A stretch of 64,000 bases of DNA. Source: Phocaeicola_A sp045545095. Lineage in GTDB: Bacteria; Bacteroidota; Bacteroidia; Bacteroidales; Bacteroidaceae. Below the pieces are notes generated by a model. It saw only the letters and a program-made list of their open reading frames with translations, had not been told where the DNA came from and made no database searches. The DNA is taken from contig JAZQAG010000031.1 in assembly GCA_045545095.1 (NCBI GenBank), positions 27,401-91,400 on the forward strand, read 5' to 3'. Positions within the stretch are counted from its first letter, which is position 1, and each line of letters starts with the position of its first letter. The translations under genes were made by a program, and so were the position numbers. Positions 42,751-51,122 of the stretch are shown here, in pieces.

Positions 42751-45687
42751 ATGATGAAAAGGATTCTATTTGGAGTGCTTGTGAGTTTGGCTTTGGCGAC
42801 AACCGCAATGGCACAGGAGAAAAGCATTGTAGTGTCCGGTATAGTACAGGACAAGGGTACGAATGAACCTGTCATGCAGGCAACAGTCCAGTTGATGACG
42901 GTAAAAGATAGCACTTTCGTTACGGGTAGCGTCAGCGATTTGGACGGTAAGTTCCAACTGCCGGCAGTGGCTGTAGGTAACTATTTGATGAAGGTCTCCT
43001 ATACCGGATATGTACCCGTATGGAAGACCTTGGACCTGAAGAAAAGTACCGATATAGGTGTCGTTGCACTTAGTCAGGATGCAGTCCTGTTGAAGCAGGC
43101 TACAGTGACGGCTGAATTGGCTGAAGCTCAGGTGGTCGAGGATACGGTGATGTATAATGCCGGTGCATACCGCGTCCCCCCCGGCTCCATGTTGGAAGAG
43201 TTGGTGAAGAAACTTCCCGGGGCAGAGGTTGATAATAATGGAAAGATCACAGTCAACGGTAAGGAGGTGAAGAAAATCATGATGAATGGCAAGGAATTCT
43301 TCAGCGGTGATACGGAGACAGCCATGAAGAATGTCCCAGTGGATATGGTCGAAAGGATAAAGGCTTACGACAAGCAGAGCGATCTTGCCCGCGTGACAGG
43401 TATCGATGATGGTGAGGAGGAGACAGTCCTTGACCTTACCGTGAAGAAAGGCATGGAGAAGGGATGGTTCGGAAATGCCGACTTGGGGTATGGAACCGAA
43501 GACCGCTATGCTGCCCGGGCAATGCTTAACCGTTTCAATGATTCCCAGCAGATGTCTTTGTTGGGAAATGCCAACAATGTAGGTGGTCGTGGCTTCCCCG
43601 GTGGCGGTGGCGGCTTCCGTGGCGGTGGTGGTAATGGCGGTGGCCTTCAGGCGAATAAGGATGCCGGTTTCAACTTCGCTTTTGAGAAAGGGAACTTTGA
43701 GATGGGAGGAGATGTCCGCTATCGTCATCGTGATACGGATTCCAAATCAAAAAGTGCCAGCGAAACCTTTTTGCAGAGTGGCAGTTCTTTCTCCAACAGT
43801 TTGAACAACAGTTTGGGGTGCTCGGAGAATTTCGAGGCGAACTTCCGCTTGGAGTGGGAACCCGATACGATGACCAATATCATCTTCCGTCCCCGCTTTA
43901 CTTACAATACTTCGGAGAATTGGGCTGAGAATACATCGGCAACGTTCAACGAGGACCCCTATGACTATACCAATGACCCGTTAGGGAATGTGGACAACAC
44001 TGTATTGTGGGGAGATTCGGCACTGGTGAACACTAACAAGAGCAAGTCTCGGAATGACAGTGAAAGTTGGAATGCCAGTGGCTCGGTACAGGTGAACCGC
44101 CGCTTGAACAACGAAGGACGTAATATCACTTTCCGCGGCTCGTATAGCTATAGTGACAGCGACAACAAGTCTCTTTCGGCATCCGATGTGCGTTATGCCT
44201 TACAGGATTCTGCCTATTCCCGAAACCGCTATAATCTTACGCCTGGAAAGAATTGGGAATACAGTACACAGATGACTTATAGTGAACCAATCTTCAGGCA
44301 GACCTTCCTGCAGTTCAGCTACCGCTTCACTCAGAGCTACAATAAGAGTGACCGCTCGACATACGATTTTAGTGACCTGACAGATTATTATCTCAACGGA
44401 TTCCCCAATGTGCCGGTGGGATACGAACAGTATCTGGACCTTGAGCAGAGCAAGTTTGCCGAGTATTACAATTATACTCACGAGGCACAGGTCATGTTAC
44501 GCCTTATCCGCGACAAGTATCAATTTAATGTAGGCTTCACGGTGCTTCCCCAAAAGACAAAGATGAACTATAAGTATTTGGGTACAGATACTACGGTGAC
44601 CCGCAATGTGCTCAACTTCACTCCTAACGTACGTTTCCGTTACCGCTGGACCAAGCAACATCAGATTGACGTTCGCTACCGTGGTCGTAGCAGCCAGCCC
44701 AGTATGACGGACCTTTTGCCCATTACAGATACGACAGACCCGTTGAATATCACCATGGGTAACCCTGGCTTGAAACCTTCGTTCTCTCACACCTTGAATG
44801 CGCATTATCGCAACTATATTGTGGAGAGGCAACGTGGTATCTTTGCCATGTTGGGCGGACAGTTGGTCCAGAACAGTGTGAGCAGTATGGTACGTTACAA
44901 TACCGAAACGGGTGGCCGTGAGACACGTCCGGAGAATATCAATGGCAATTGGAACGTCAATGGTATGTTCGGCTTCAACACCGCTTTGCCAAACAAGAAG
45001 TTCACCATCAGCACCGATACCCGATTGGAATATGATAACAGTGTGCAATATTTGGCACAGAATGGCATGGACAGCCGCAAGAATACGACCGGGACAATCA
45101 ACGTAAGAGAATCGTTGCGCGGAACGTTCCGTAATGATTGGGATAGTGGATGGGGATTGGAAGTCTCTCTCACCGGAAATCTCAATTATCAGCATGCAGA
45201 GAATAAGTTGCAACCTGACCGCAATCTGGATACCTACATGTATTCTTATGGAGGTAGCACCAATGTGACTTTCCCTTGGAGTATGACTCTCTCTACTGAC
45301 ATGAGTATGAACAGTCGTCGTGGATATAGTGATGCCAGTATGAATACCAACGAACTTATCTGGAATGCCCAGATTGCCCAGACACTCTTTAACGGTGCAG
45401 GAACACTATCGTTGCAGTTCTATGATATCCTGCATGAGCAGAGCAATATCAGCCGTACCATCAATGCCGCCATGCGTCGCGATTCTGAGACAAATGCCAT
45501 CAACAGTTATTGTATGCTGCATTTCATCTATAAGCTGAATATCTTTGGCGACAATAATCGGAATGCTTTCCGTGGTGGTGAGCGCGGAGGGTTCGGTGGC
45601 CCCGGTATGGGTGGCCCCGGTGGTGCCCGTGGCGGTATGGGTGGTCCTGGTGGCGCTCGTGGTGGAATGGGCGGTGGTCGATTCTGA
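42751..45687 (+). CDS. Outer-membrane beta-barrel protein of the TonB-dependent receptor type (OMP_b-brl_3-like)
   Basis: A 978-residue protein: signal peptide (~1-22), carboxypeptidase-regulatory-like domain (~27-112, VVSGIVQDKGTNEPVMQATV), a plug-like region (~130-200, PPGSMLEELVKKLPGAEVDN, VNGKEVKKIMMNGKEF), then a long barrel. A Gly-rich loop lies at ~278-305. The C-terminus is Gly/Met/Arg-rich (GGPGGARGGMGG) rather than ending in the usual aromatic residue. No SusD partner follows, so it is not a SusC. Large-substrate uptake or surface display is possible; the ligand is unknown. The Gly-rich tail is coded by tandem gene-level repeats. Confidence 0.8.
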   Translation: MMKRILFGVLVSLALATTAMAQEKSIVVSGIVQDKGTNEPVMQATVQLMTVKDSTFVTGSVSDLDGKFQLPAVAVGNYLMKVSYTGYVPVWKTLDLKKSTDIGVVALSQDAVLLKQATVTAELAEAQVVEDTVMYNAGAYRVPPGSMLEELVKKLPGAEVDNNGKITVNGKEVKKIMMNGKEFFSGDTETAMKNVPVDMVERIKAYDKQSDLARVTGIDDGEEETVLDLTVKKGMEKGWFGNADLGYGTEDRYAARAMLNRFNDSQQMSLLGNANNVGGRGFPGGGGGFRGGGGNGGGLQANKDAGFNFAFEKGNFEMGGDVRYRHRDTDSKSKSASETFLQSGSSFSNSLNNSLGCSENFEANFRLEWEPDTMTNIIFRPRFTYNTSENWAENTSATFNEDPYDYTNDPLGNVDNTVLWGDSALVNTNKSKSRNDSESWNASGSVQVNRRLNNEGRNITFRGSYSYSDSDNKSLSASDVRYALQDSAYSRNRYNLTPGKNWEYSTQMTYSEPIFRQTFLQFSYRFTQSYNKSDRSTYDFSDLTDYYLNGFPNVPVGYEQYLDLEQSKFAEYYNYTHEAQVMLRLIRDKYQFNVGFTVLPQKTKMNYKYLGTDTTVTRNVLNFTPNVRFRYRWTKQHQIDVRYRGRSSQPSMTDLLPITDTTDPLNITMGNPGLKPSFSHTLNAHYRNYIVERQRGIFAMLGGQLVQNSVSSMVRYNTETGGRETRPENINGNWNVNGMFGFNTALPNKKFTISTDTRLEYDNSVQYLAQNGMDSRKNTTGTINVRESLRGTFRNDWDSGWGLEVSLTGNLNYQHAENKLQPDRNLDTYMYSYGGSTNVTFPWSMTLSTDMSMNSRRGYSDASMNTNELIWNAQIAQTLFNGAGTLSLQFYDILHEQSNISRTINAAMRRDSETNAINSYCMLHFIYKLNIFGDNNRNAFRGGERGGFGGPGMGGPGGARGGMGGPGGARGGMGGGRF

Positions 45688-45779
45688 TAAAGGATAAAGG
45701 GTGAAGGGGAAAGGGTGAAGGGGCGCTTCGCGCGAGGGAATGATGAGCGGGAGGTGGAAGTATGTACCGTCACCCGTTC

Positions 45780-45930
45780 CTCCTTTATAGTCCGCTCACC
45801 GTTCATCCGCTCACCGTTCATCCGCTCACCTCTCACCGCTCATCGCTCACCGTTCTTCCTTTATAGTCCGCTCACCGTTCATCCGTTCACCGCTCACCGC
45901 TCACCGTTCACCGCTCACCGCTCACCGTTA
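45780..45930. repeat. Word array ctcaccg/ttcatccg with a duplicated ~29-bp block
   Basis: Many copies of cgctcacc (45793, 45808, 45823, 45844, 45869 and more) mixed with gttcatc. The block cctttatagtccgctcaccg plus ttcatccg occurs at ~45782 and again at ~45857, 75 nt apart. The array fills the 369-bp spacer after the barrel gene. Apart from the -7 box near 46016 I see no gene in the spacer. Confidence 0.85.
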
Positions 45931-46015
45931 AAGGCGAAGCTCCTTCCCCCCTTCATTTGCCATAATTTTCCTCCTCTTTGAGTTTTTTTTCTTCCTTTAT
46001 TCGGTGAAATGGTGC

Positions 46016-46023
46016 TATTTTTG
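46016..46023 (+). promoter_or_regulatory. Putative -7 box (TATTTTTG) for the CE12-CE8 gene
   Basis: Fits TAnnTTTG, 33 bp before the start codon. No TTG at the expected -33 position. Confidence 0.5.
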
Positions 46024-46056
46024 CAACGTGAATCAATTTATTAACTTAATAATATC

Positions 46057-49000
46057 ATGCTGCAAATGAAAATTAATAGCAAACTTAGGGGAATTTTCCT
46101 CACGACACTTATGGTAAGTGCCATTACGGCTACAGCGGCTATCAAAGTACACACCATCGGTGACTCCACCATGGCAAACTATGATGAAAGCTCTACCGAC
46201 AAACGTGGCTGGTGTCAGATGCTCCAGCAATTCTTTAATGCAGACGAAGTGGTTATCAACAACCGTGGAAAGAGCGGCGCTTCGTCCAAATCCTTTTATC
46301 AGGAGGCAGCCTATTGGAAGACTGTCATAGCTGGAGTGAATGAAGGAGACTACGTTCTTATCCAGTTCGCCCATAACGATGAGAAGAACGGTGGCTTGGA
46401 TGGCGATACCTTGAAGGCTTATACCATTGCACAAGGGGGAGACGCATCAAGTATCGACTATCGTGGAACCACCGCCAATGGTACATTCAAGAAGTTTATC
46501 CGTGCATACATTGAAGAAACCAAGGCCAAAGGTGGTAAACCTATTATTGTAACTCCTATCTGTCGTAAGTATTTCAGCGGAAACACCATCCGTCGTAACG
46601 GTATGCACGACCTGGGCGATTCATTCAGCATTTTGGGTAGCAGTTCAAAGGGTAGTGTGCCCGAAAGTGACAATACCCATGACTATGCACAAGCTTTGCG
46701 TGATGTGGCTGCCGAGTATGAAGATGTGCCTGTCATTGATTTGACTTTGATGACACGTGATCTCTATTTGAGCTACGGTGACAGTTATTGTACGGAGCAC
46801 CTATTCTGTACTGATGACAGCACTCACCCTGCCAAGATGGGTGCTACGCTCATAGCTCGTCTTTTTGCCCAGGCGATGAAGGAACAAGGTGTATTAGCCG
46901 AACATATTATCGTGGGTACAGACATCACCTTCAGCCCCACTATAGGTGACTTCGGAAAGGGATATGCCGGACAGACTGTAACCAAAGAATTCAATGTTTC
47001 AGCCTTTGGCTTGAGCAACCAGACTGGTAATTTCACCTTCACTGTATCGGAAGGATTTGAGGTTTCGACTGACAAAAACACTTACGCACAAAGCGTATCT
47101 GCCGCATACACGGGCGGAAACCTTATCACGTCAATCTATGTACGTACTACCCTCGAATCTCCCGGAACCCTCAATGGGACATTGACAGCCACCGATGGGA
47201 ATGTAAGCCGCGAGCTCCCACTGACCATACAATGCATCGATTTGAATGGTGGCGAAGAGGTGTCGCTCTTGTGGCCTCTTACTGCCGATTCCAATCCTGT
47301 GGTAACAGGTGCTTGTACAGCTATAGACCAAAGTTGGAGTGGTATGGAGGTTCAGAAATACTCCGCCATCAATGCCAATGCCGTATGGCCGGCCGAAAGT
47401 GGACGTGACGCTTCGCACCTGACACAACGCAACGTCATTGTGGGAGGAACCTGGCCTGCCGGTGAAATTGACGAAGTTTCAACACGCTATATCCAATTTG
47501 GCATGAAGGCTCCTGCCGAAACTACCATTGATATTGACAAGATAAGTCTTTATGTCGCAGGGGCCGGAGGTAGTGGTATGCGGTGCAAAATCTATTATGC
47601 CACTGATGCGGAGTTCTCCAATGCAACTCTGATACAAGAGTTCTCAAGCATGGCGGGCAATACTGTATATGGAGTGGAGAGTACTCCTGTTGTGAGTATT
47701 GCTGATGGTGAAAGCATTTATCTGCGTATCTATCCTTGGTACAGCAGCGGGGCCACAGGAAAGACCATCTGTTTAAGCGATGTATATATCCACGGTATGG
47801 CCAAAAAGGCTGGAGCAACAGTGGAAAATCAACAGGCCACTATCACTTATGCCTTTGATAAAGGAACAGATGGACAGACTGGAACCTATAGTGAAGGTGC
47901 AGAGGAGTGGTTCAAGAACAATTATGTGGAAGTGGCTCAAAACTTGGCCTATGCCGGTGTGAAGAGCGCTGGTGGAGTGACTGGTACTGGATTCCAACCT
48001 GCGGTAAGTAACGAAGGAAGTGCCAATGAGGGTAACTGCATTGATTTTGCTATCCAACCTAAAAACGGACTCTATTTTATTCCTACCAAAGTTTCATTCC
48101 AAACTACCCGTCATGGAACTGATGGTGGTAAGGTGGATGTGTCGTGGGTAAATGCTGACGGTACTGTCGTCAGTTTGCAGAAAGGCATCTCACCGGCACG
48201 TAACAATGCCTCTCCTGCTGTGACAAATGTGTCATGTGATATTGCCGGTGCCCCTGCTTCCGACGGAGAGTGCCGATTGCGCTTGAATCTCTATAGCTTG
48301 GGAAACACCAAGCAGGTAAGTTTTGCCAATGTGGTCATCGAGGGAATGGTTAGCGGACAAGTGAAAGATATTCCCCAATATGTCCTGAATGTTTCGCTTG
48401 AGGACAATAATGCGGGCAAATTGACAGTGAAGCCCGGTGGGGATATTTTCAGTGAAGGCGACGAAGTGACTCTCTCTGTCGAAGAGAATTTCAGCTATCA
48501 TTTCAAGGCTTGGGTAGATGCCGAGGGCAAAATTGTTTCGACAGAGAACCCATATACTTTTGCTATCGCTGCAGATACCAAGTTGACAGCCACTTTCGAC
48601 AAGGCTACCACCTATGCCCTGAATATGAAGGTTGTCGATGATATGGAGAACATATATGGTAATGCTAATTTGGTAACCATTGTCCCTGAAGGTGTTATGG
48701 TGGATGGTGTACGTTTCTACGAAGCTGGAACCGACGTGAAATTGACAGTGAATAACAATAAGATTCTCAGTTTCATCGGATGGGAAGATGGTAACACCAA
48801 TGCCGAGCGCATCATCCGCATGGATGGTGAAAAGAACCTGACGGTCAATTATGCTGCCGCCGACTATATTGTAGCATGGGACCTCTATCAGGATGAACCT
48901 AAGAGTGAACGTGCCGCCGACTATAAAAGTAATCCCGAGAATGCAGGCCTGCTCTCATTGCGCAAAGCAGATGGCACCACTTCCGGATGGCTCACACGTG

Positions 49001-51036
49001 GCGTGAACAACGGTGCCGAAGAGGGCCGTTGGGGTGCCCGTATCTGGAAACTGCGCTCCGAAGGCTGGTACTGGGAAATCTCCTTCTCTACCAAGGGATA
49101 CAGCAACATCACCTTCTCTAACGGTTTCGGACACTCATACAACACCTATGCTGTAATGAAGGCCGAATACTCTGTAGATGGAACAAACTTCACCGAAGTG
49201 GGAACCTACGATATCCCTACACGCGGATGGGTTGACGGCGAGTTTGCCTTGCCTGCCGAGGCAAATAACCAAGACCGTGTATGGATACGCTGGATGCCCG
49301 GTTCAGAAGAACTTGTAGGTAACGAAACAGACTATGACGGACTCTCTATCGGTGACATCTTCGTATTGGGTGAGAGCGAACAGGCCAATGATCAGGTTGC
49401 TCCCGTACTTGTAGGCAGCAATCCCGAAAACAATGCCACCGGTGTATCTGCCACAGGAAGCATCGTGCTGACCTTCAACGAACGTATCAAGGCTGGAACA
49501 GGCACAGCTACACTGAACGGTGAAGCTATTGCACCTGCCGTCAACGGAAAGACCGCCGTATTCCAATACACTGGGTTGGACTACAATGCTGCATACACCT
49601 TCGCTTTGCCGGCCGGTGTCATCACCGACCGTAGCGGCAATGCCTACGAAGGTATCACACTGAACTTCACCACCATGGAGCGTACGCAGCCTGCAGCCCG
49701 CCTCTATGACGCAGTGGTGGCTGCTGACGGCAGTGGTGACTACCTGACCGTACAGGAGGCCATCGATGCTGCTCCCGAAGGACGTGCCATTCCTTGGCTC
49801 ATCTTCATCAAGAATGGTGAGTACAAAGGGCATGTGGACATTCCCAAGGCCAAACCTTACCTGCACTTCATTGGTCAGGAACGCGACAAGGTTATCATTA
49901 CTGACGACAAACTCTGTGGTGGCGACAATGCCCTTCACGTCAGCGTAGGTGCTACTGTTGTGGTAAATTCCAACGATTGCTACTTCGACAACCTTACCCT
50001 TGAGAACTCTTGGGGACACGACAAACAAGCCGGTCCGCAGGCATTGGCACTGAACACCAGCGGCGACCGCACCGTGTTCAAGAATGTGGCTATGCTCTCT
50101 TATCAGGACACTTGGATCACTCCCTCGACTTCAAACTATCGCGCATACGCTAAAGATTGTTTCATCGAAGGTGCTGTGGATTTCATTTATAACAGTGGAA
50201 ACATCTATATCGATAACACAACCCTTTATATCAACCGCAAGAGCGGTGGATACATCGTGGCTCCTTCACACGGTGCCGACGTGGAGTGGGGATATGTCTT
50301 CATGAACTGCCGCATCACTGCTCCGGGCGTACCTTCTGAGACCGACGTATGGTTGGGCCGCCCCTGGCACAACAGCCCGAAGACTGTCTTCATCAACACC
50401 ATTGCCGAAGTGACCATTCCTGCCAAGGGTTGGTATCCCACCATGGGCGGTTTGCCCGTACTGTGGGCTGACTACAACACCATGGACGGCAATGGTAACC
50501 CTGTTGACCTGAGCCAGCGCGAAGATACCTATTATTATACAGTCAAAGAGACCGGTGAAAAAGTATATGGAAAGGCCAAAAACTACCTGACAGCCGAAGA
50601 GGCTGCCCAGTACACCGTGAAGAATGTGTTGAGCGGAAGCGACAACTGGCAGCCGAATGTCATCACTGAATCATGTGCTGCACCCGTAGCCACTTTGAGC
50701 GATGACAAAACTGCTCTCTCATGGGAAGCCGTACCTTATGCCATCTGCTACGTTGTGGTGAAGAACGGTACGGAGGTAAGTTTCACTACCGAAACAAGCA
50801 TGGCTGCTGAAGCCGGAGCTGACTACGTAGTCTATGCCGCCAACGAGCAGGGTGGACTCAGTGTCGGATGCAATCCCAATGCACAAGGTATCCAGAATGC
50901 AGTGCTCACCAACGCGCAGGTCGTAGCCATTTATACAGTTGGCGGTATGCAGGTGAGAGAGTTGCAGAAGGGTCTTAACATCGTAAAGATGCAGGATGCC
51001 AATGGCAACGTGTTCATTCAGAAAGTGATGAAATAA
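46057..51036 (+). CDS. Giant secreted pectin esterase: CE12-like acetylesterase plus CE8 pectin methylesterase
   Basis: A 1659-residue protein (ATG 46066 is an alternative start). Signal peptide ~1-28. An SGNH/CE12 rhamnogalacturonan acetylesterase-like domain spans ~30-285, with GDSTMANYD (~35-43) and DDSTHPAKMG (~250-259). Several beta-sandwich/carbohydrate-binding-like domains lie at ~290-760, InlB-type repeats at ~770-930, a further sandwich at ~940-1105 and a Big_5 Ig-like domain at ~1112-1205. A CE8 pectinesterase beta-helix spans ~1215-1530, with YQDTW (~1348), GAVDFIYN (~1372) and GRPWHN (~1434). A sorting-like tail (IYTVGGMQVRELQKGLNIVK) ends it. It would remove acetyl and methyl esters from pectin ahead of lyases. 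Confidence 0.88.
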   Translation: MLQMKINSKLRGIFLTTLMVSAITATAAIKVHTIGDSTMANYDESSTDKRGWCQMLQQFFNADEVVINNRGKSGASSKSFYQEAAYWKTVIAGVNEGDYVLIQFAHNDEKNGGLDGDTLKAYTIAQGGDASSIDYRGTTANGTFKKFIRAYIEETKAKGGKPIIVTPICRKYFSGNTIRRNGMHDLGDSFSILGSSSKGSVPESDNTHDYAQALRDVAAEYEDVPVIDLTLMTRDLYLSYGDSYCTEHLFCTDDSTHPAKMGATLIARLFAQAMKEQGVLAEHIIVGTDITFSPTIGDFGKGYAGQTVTKEFNVSAFGLSNQTGNFTFTVSEGFEVSTDKNTYAQSVSAAYTGGNLITSIYVRTTLESPGTLNGTLTATDGNVSRELPLTIQCIDLNGGEEVSLLWPLTADSNPVVTGACTAIDQSWSGMEVQKYSAINANAVWPAESGRDASHLTQRNVIVGGTWPAGEIDEVSTRYIQFGMKAPAETTIDIDKISLYVAGAGGSGMRCKIYYATDAEFSNATLIQEFSSMAGNTVYGVESTPVVSIADGESIYLRIYPWYSSGATGKTICLSDVYIHGMAKKAGATVENQQATITYAFDKGTDGQTGTYSEGAEEWFKNNYVEVAQNLAYAGVKSAGGVTGTGFQPAVSNEGSANEGNCIDFAIQPKNGLYFIPTKVSFQTTRHGTDGGKVDVSWVNADGTVVSLQKGISPARNNASPAVTNVSCDIAGAPASDGECRLRLNLYSLGNTKQVSFANVVIEGMVSGQVKDIPQYVLNVSLEDNNAGKLTVKPGGDIFSEGDEVTLSVEENFSYHFKAWVDAEGKIVSTENPYTFAIAADTKLTATFDKATTYALNMKVVDDMENIYGNANLVTIVPEGVMVDGVRFYEAGTDVKLTVNNNKILSFIGWEDGNTNAERIIRMDGEKNLTVNYAAADYIVAWDLYQDEPKSERAADYKSNPENAGLLSLRKADGTTSGWLTRGVNNGAEEGRWGARIWKLRSEGWYWEISFSTKGYSNITFSNGFGHSYNTYAVMKAEYSVDGTNFTEVGTYDIPTRGWVDGEFALPAEANNQDRVWIRWMPGSEELVGNETDYDGLSIGDIFVLGESEQANDQVAPVLVGSNPENNATGVSATGSIVLTFNERIKAGTGTATLNGEAIAPAVNGKTAVFQYTGLDYNAAYTFALPAGVITDRSGNAYEGITLNFTTMERTQPAARLYDAVVAADGSGDYLTVQEAIDAAPEGRAIPWLIFIKNGEYKGHVDIPKAKPYLHFIGQERDKVIITDDKLCGGDNALHVSVGATVVVNSNDCYFDNLTLENSWGHDKQAGPQALALNTSGDRTVFKNVAMLSYQDTWITPSTSNYRAYAKDCFIEGAVDFIYNSGNIYIDNTTLYINRKSGGYIVAPSHGADVEWGYVFMNCRITAPGVPSETDVWLGRPWHNSPKTVFINTIAEVTIPAKGWYPTMGGLPVLWADYNTMDGNGNPVDLSQREDTYYYTVKETGEKVYGKAKNYLTAEEAAQYTVKNVLSGSDNWQPNVITESCAAPVATLSDDKTALSWEAVPYAICYVVVKNGTEVSFTTETSMAAEAGADYVVYAANEQGGLSVGCNPNAQGIQNAVLTNAQVVAIYTVGGMQVRELQKGLNIVKMQDANGNVFIQKVMK

Positions 51037-51085
51037 TGAAAAACCGAACCATCCTTCTTGATGAGGGATGTCCGTGATGAGAATC

Positions 51086-51122
51086 CGCCCCATTTGCAGG
51101 TAAGGCAAATGGGGCGAATTGT
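51086..51122 (+). terminator. Terminator between the pectin esterase and the convergent regulator
   Basis: A perfect 12-bp stem CGCCCCATTTGC (51086-51097) with 51105-51116, loop of 7 nt, followed by AATTGTTT on the plus strand. Confidence 0.75.

Noticed and set aside
42751..45687. SusC-type receptor of a polysaccharide utilisation locus
   Set aside because: No SusD neighbour, plug and C-terminus are unlike SusC, and the Gly-rich tail fits other outer-membrane barrels.
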